Shown here: positions 8,215-9,351 of the stretch, piece after piece
How positions within the stretch are numbered: the stretch's first letter is position 1
Layout of the letters: the number at the start of each line of letters is the position of its first letter
From: an uncultured Burkholderiales bacterium
GTDB taxonomy: Bacteria > Pseudomonadota > Gammaproteobacteria > Burkholderiales > Burkholderiaceae_C
DNA: 9,351 bases
NCBI GenBank assembly: GCA_903952885.1
Contig: CAJBHE010000163.1
Coordinates: 1 to 9,351 of the forward strand
Direction of reading: 5' to 3'
Notes under the pieces: model-generated
Seen by the model: the letters and a program-made list of their open reading frames with translations, nothing else
Told to the model about the DNA's origin: nothing
Database searches by the model: none
Program-made: the position numbers and the translations under genes

Positions 8215-8532
8215 ATGACCACAGAAAAAATCGACAGCGTCAGCATCACCACCCAAGCCAATGTGTTTTTTGACGGCAAGTGCATCAGCCACGCCATCAC
8301 CACAGCCAACGGCACCAAGCTGTCAGTCGGCGTCATCTTGCCCGCGACTTTGACATTCAACACCGCCGCCCCCGAAGTGATGGAGTGCGTGGCTGGTTTT
8401 TGTGAATTCAAACTAGACGGCAGCCAAGACTGGGTCAAGTCCAGCGCGGGCGAAAAATTCAACGTGCCTGGCAACTCAAAGTTCGACATTCGCGTGACTG
8501 AGCCCTACCACTACATCTGCCACTTCGGTTAA
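8215..8532 (+). CDS. ppnP: Pyrimidine/purine nucleoside phosphorylase (PpnP, DUF1255)
   Basis: The 105-residue protein matches the small cupin-fold PpnP (formerly YaiE) family: LSVGVILPATLTFNTAAPEVM at 36-56, FNVPGNSKFDI at 82-92 and a terminal EPYHYICHFG resemble the E. coli protein block by block. PpnP phosphorolyses several nucleosides to free base and ribose 1-phosphate, feeding salvage; it is cytoplasmic. The N-terminus is about ten residues longer than in E. coli. TAAAAT at 8176-8181 could be a -10 box for this gene just downstream of the preceding terminator, but its -35 partner is unclear. Only a weak GAG precedes the ATG. argG follows after 21 bp in the same frame, suggesting co-transcription. 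Confidence 0.9.
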   Translation: MTTEKIDSVSITTQANVFFDGKCISHAITTANGTKLSVGVILPATLTFNTAAPEVMECVAGFCEFKLDGSQDWVKSSAGEKFNVPGNSKFDIRVTEPYHYICHFG

Positions 8533-8553
8533 TCCAAGGCGCTACGACACCCC

Positions 8554-9351
8554 ATGAGCACCATCCTCCAACACCTCCCCAAAGGCCAAAAAGTCGGCAT
8601 CGCCTTCTCAGGCGGCCTTGACACCTCGGCCGCCCTGCTGTGGATGAAGCAAAAGGGCGCAGTGCCCTTCGCCTACACCGCCAACCTCGGCCAGCCCGAC
8701 GAGTCGGATTACAACGAAATCCCACGCAAAGCGATGGAATACGGCGCAGAAAAAGCCCGCCTCATCGACTGCCGTAAACAACTCGCTGCTGAGGGCATTG
8801 CCGCCATTCAGTGCGGCGCGTTCCACATCAGCACCGGTGGAATCACCTACTTCAACACCACGCCCTTGGGCCGTGCCGTCACAGGCACCATGCTCGTGGC
8901 GGCGATGAAAGAGGACGACGTCAACATTTGGGGCGATGGCAGCACCTTCAAAGGTAACGACATCGAGCGCTTTTACCGCTACGGTTTGTTGACCAACCCC
9001 AGCTTGAAAATCTACAAGCCTTGGCTGGATCAACTGTTCATCGACGAACTCGGTGGCCGAGCGGAAATGTCATCCTTCATGACCGCCAACGGTTTTGGCT
9101 ACAAGATGAGCGCCGAAAAGGCCTACAGCACCGACAGCAACATGCTGGGTGCCACACACGAAGCCAAAGACCTCGAGAGCCTGCAAAGCGGCATGAAGAT
9201 CGTCAACCCGATCATGGGCGTGCCCTTCTGGCGTGAAGACTGCGTGGTGAAAGCCGAAGAAATCAGCATCCGTTTTGAAGAAGGCCAACCTGTTGCTTTG
9301 AACGGTGTGGAATACGCTGACCCCGTTGAGCTGTTCTTGAAAGCCAACGAA
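8554..9351 (+). CDS. argG: Argininosuccinate synthase, C-terminus beyond window
   Basis: ArgG joins citrulline and aspartate with ATP to argininosuccinate, the penultimate step of arginine synthesis. The window shows 266 codons, all open, beginning MSTILQHLPKGQKVGIAFSGGLDTSAALLW, which follows E. coli ArgG closely. The PP-motif ATP loop is AFSGGLDTS at 17-25; TANLGQPDESDY, GDGSTFKGNDIERFYRYGL and KAYSTDSNMLGATHEAKDLE are conserved substrate-binding blocks. It belongs to the longer, E. coli-like subtype (about 445 residues), so roughly 180 residues are missing on the right. The start is forced: the ppnP stop TAA (8530-8532) is in the same frame and no other start codon lies between. Only AAGG, 14 nt upstream, could serve as a distant Shine-Dalgarno sequence. 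Confidence 0.97.
   Translation, partial: MSTILQHLPKGQKVGIAFSGGLDTSAALLWMKQKGAVPFAYTANLGQPDESDYNEIPRKAMEYGAEKARLIDCRKQLAAEGIAAIQCGAFHISTGGITYFNTTPLGRAVTGTMLVAAMKEDDVNIWGDGSTFKGNDIERFYRYGLLTNPSLKIYKPWLDQLFIDELGGRAEMSSFMTANGFGYKMSAEKAYSTDSNMLGATHEAKDLESLQSGMKIVNPIMGVPFWREDCVVKAEEISIRFEEGQPVALNGVEYADPVELFLKANE

Overview
The window reads as chromosomal housekeeping DNA from a betaproteobacterium, most likely of the Comamonadaceae (Limnohabitans/Rhodoferax-like). This rests on the protein sequences, the moderately high GC, and the gene order folC - SPOR protein - cvpA - purF - metZ, which I recall as characteristic of this class. The genus is inference; no search was run.

Layout. Positions 1-317 hold three tRNA genes on the minus strand, transcribed in the order Ala(GGC), Glu(UUC), Asp(GUC); the last is cut by the window edge. 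A good sigma70-type promoter (TTGACG, 18 bp, TATACT) lies just upstream of tRNA-Ala, with its -35 box inside the last codons of gltX. Positions 352-7058 hold six minus-strand genes with gaps of at most 13 bp or a 1-nt overlap: folC, a SPOR-domain membrane protein gene, cvpA, purF, metZ, gltX. They look like one transcription unit. A 55-bp divergent gap follows. The plus strand then carries an ArsC/YffB-like thioredoxin-fold gene, a secreted glycine-zipper protein gene ending in a strong intrinsic terminator (8136-8167), and the pair ppnP-argG, with argG running off the right edge.

How the genes fit together. FolC makes the folate polyglutamates that support one-carbon chemistry. PurF commits PRPP to purine synthesis, which consumes 10-formyl-THF. 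MetZ makes homocysteine, which is methylated with a folate-derived methyl group. GltX charges tRNA-Glu, whose gene lies just downstream in the same direction. CvpA and the SPOR protein are envelope proteins embedded in this metabolic unit. ArgG is an arginine-biosynthesis enzyme and PpnP a nucleoside phosphorylase.

I see no mobile element, CRISPR array, prophage or defence gene, and no convincing undescribed system. The most interesting structure outside the known genes is in the spacers between the tRNA genes: two tandem copies of a 15-nt unit, each able to fold in the transcript as a 5-bp hairpin capped by a GAAA tetraloop, and a third hairpin in the neighbouring spacer. Also notable are the tRNA promoter inside gltX, a GltX that has lost most of its expected zinc ligands, and the number of translation starts without a clear Shine-Dalgarno sequence.
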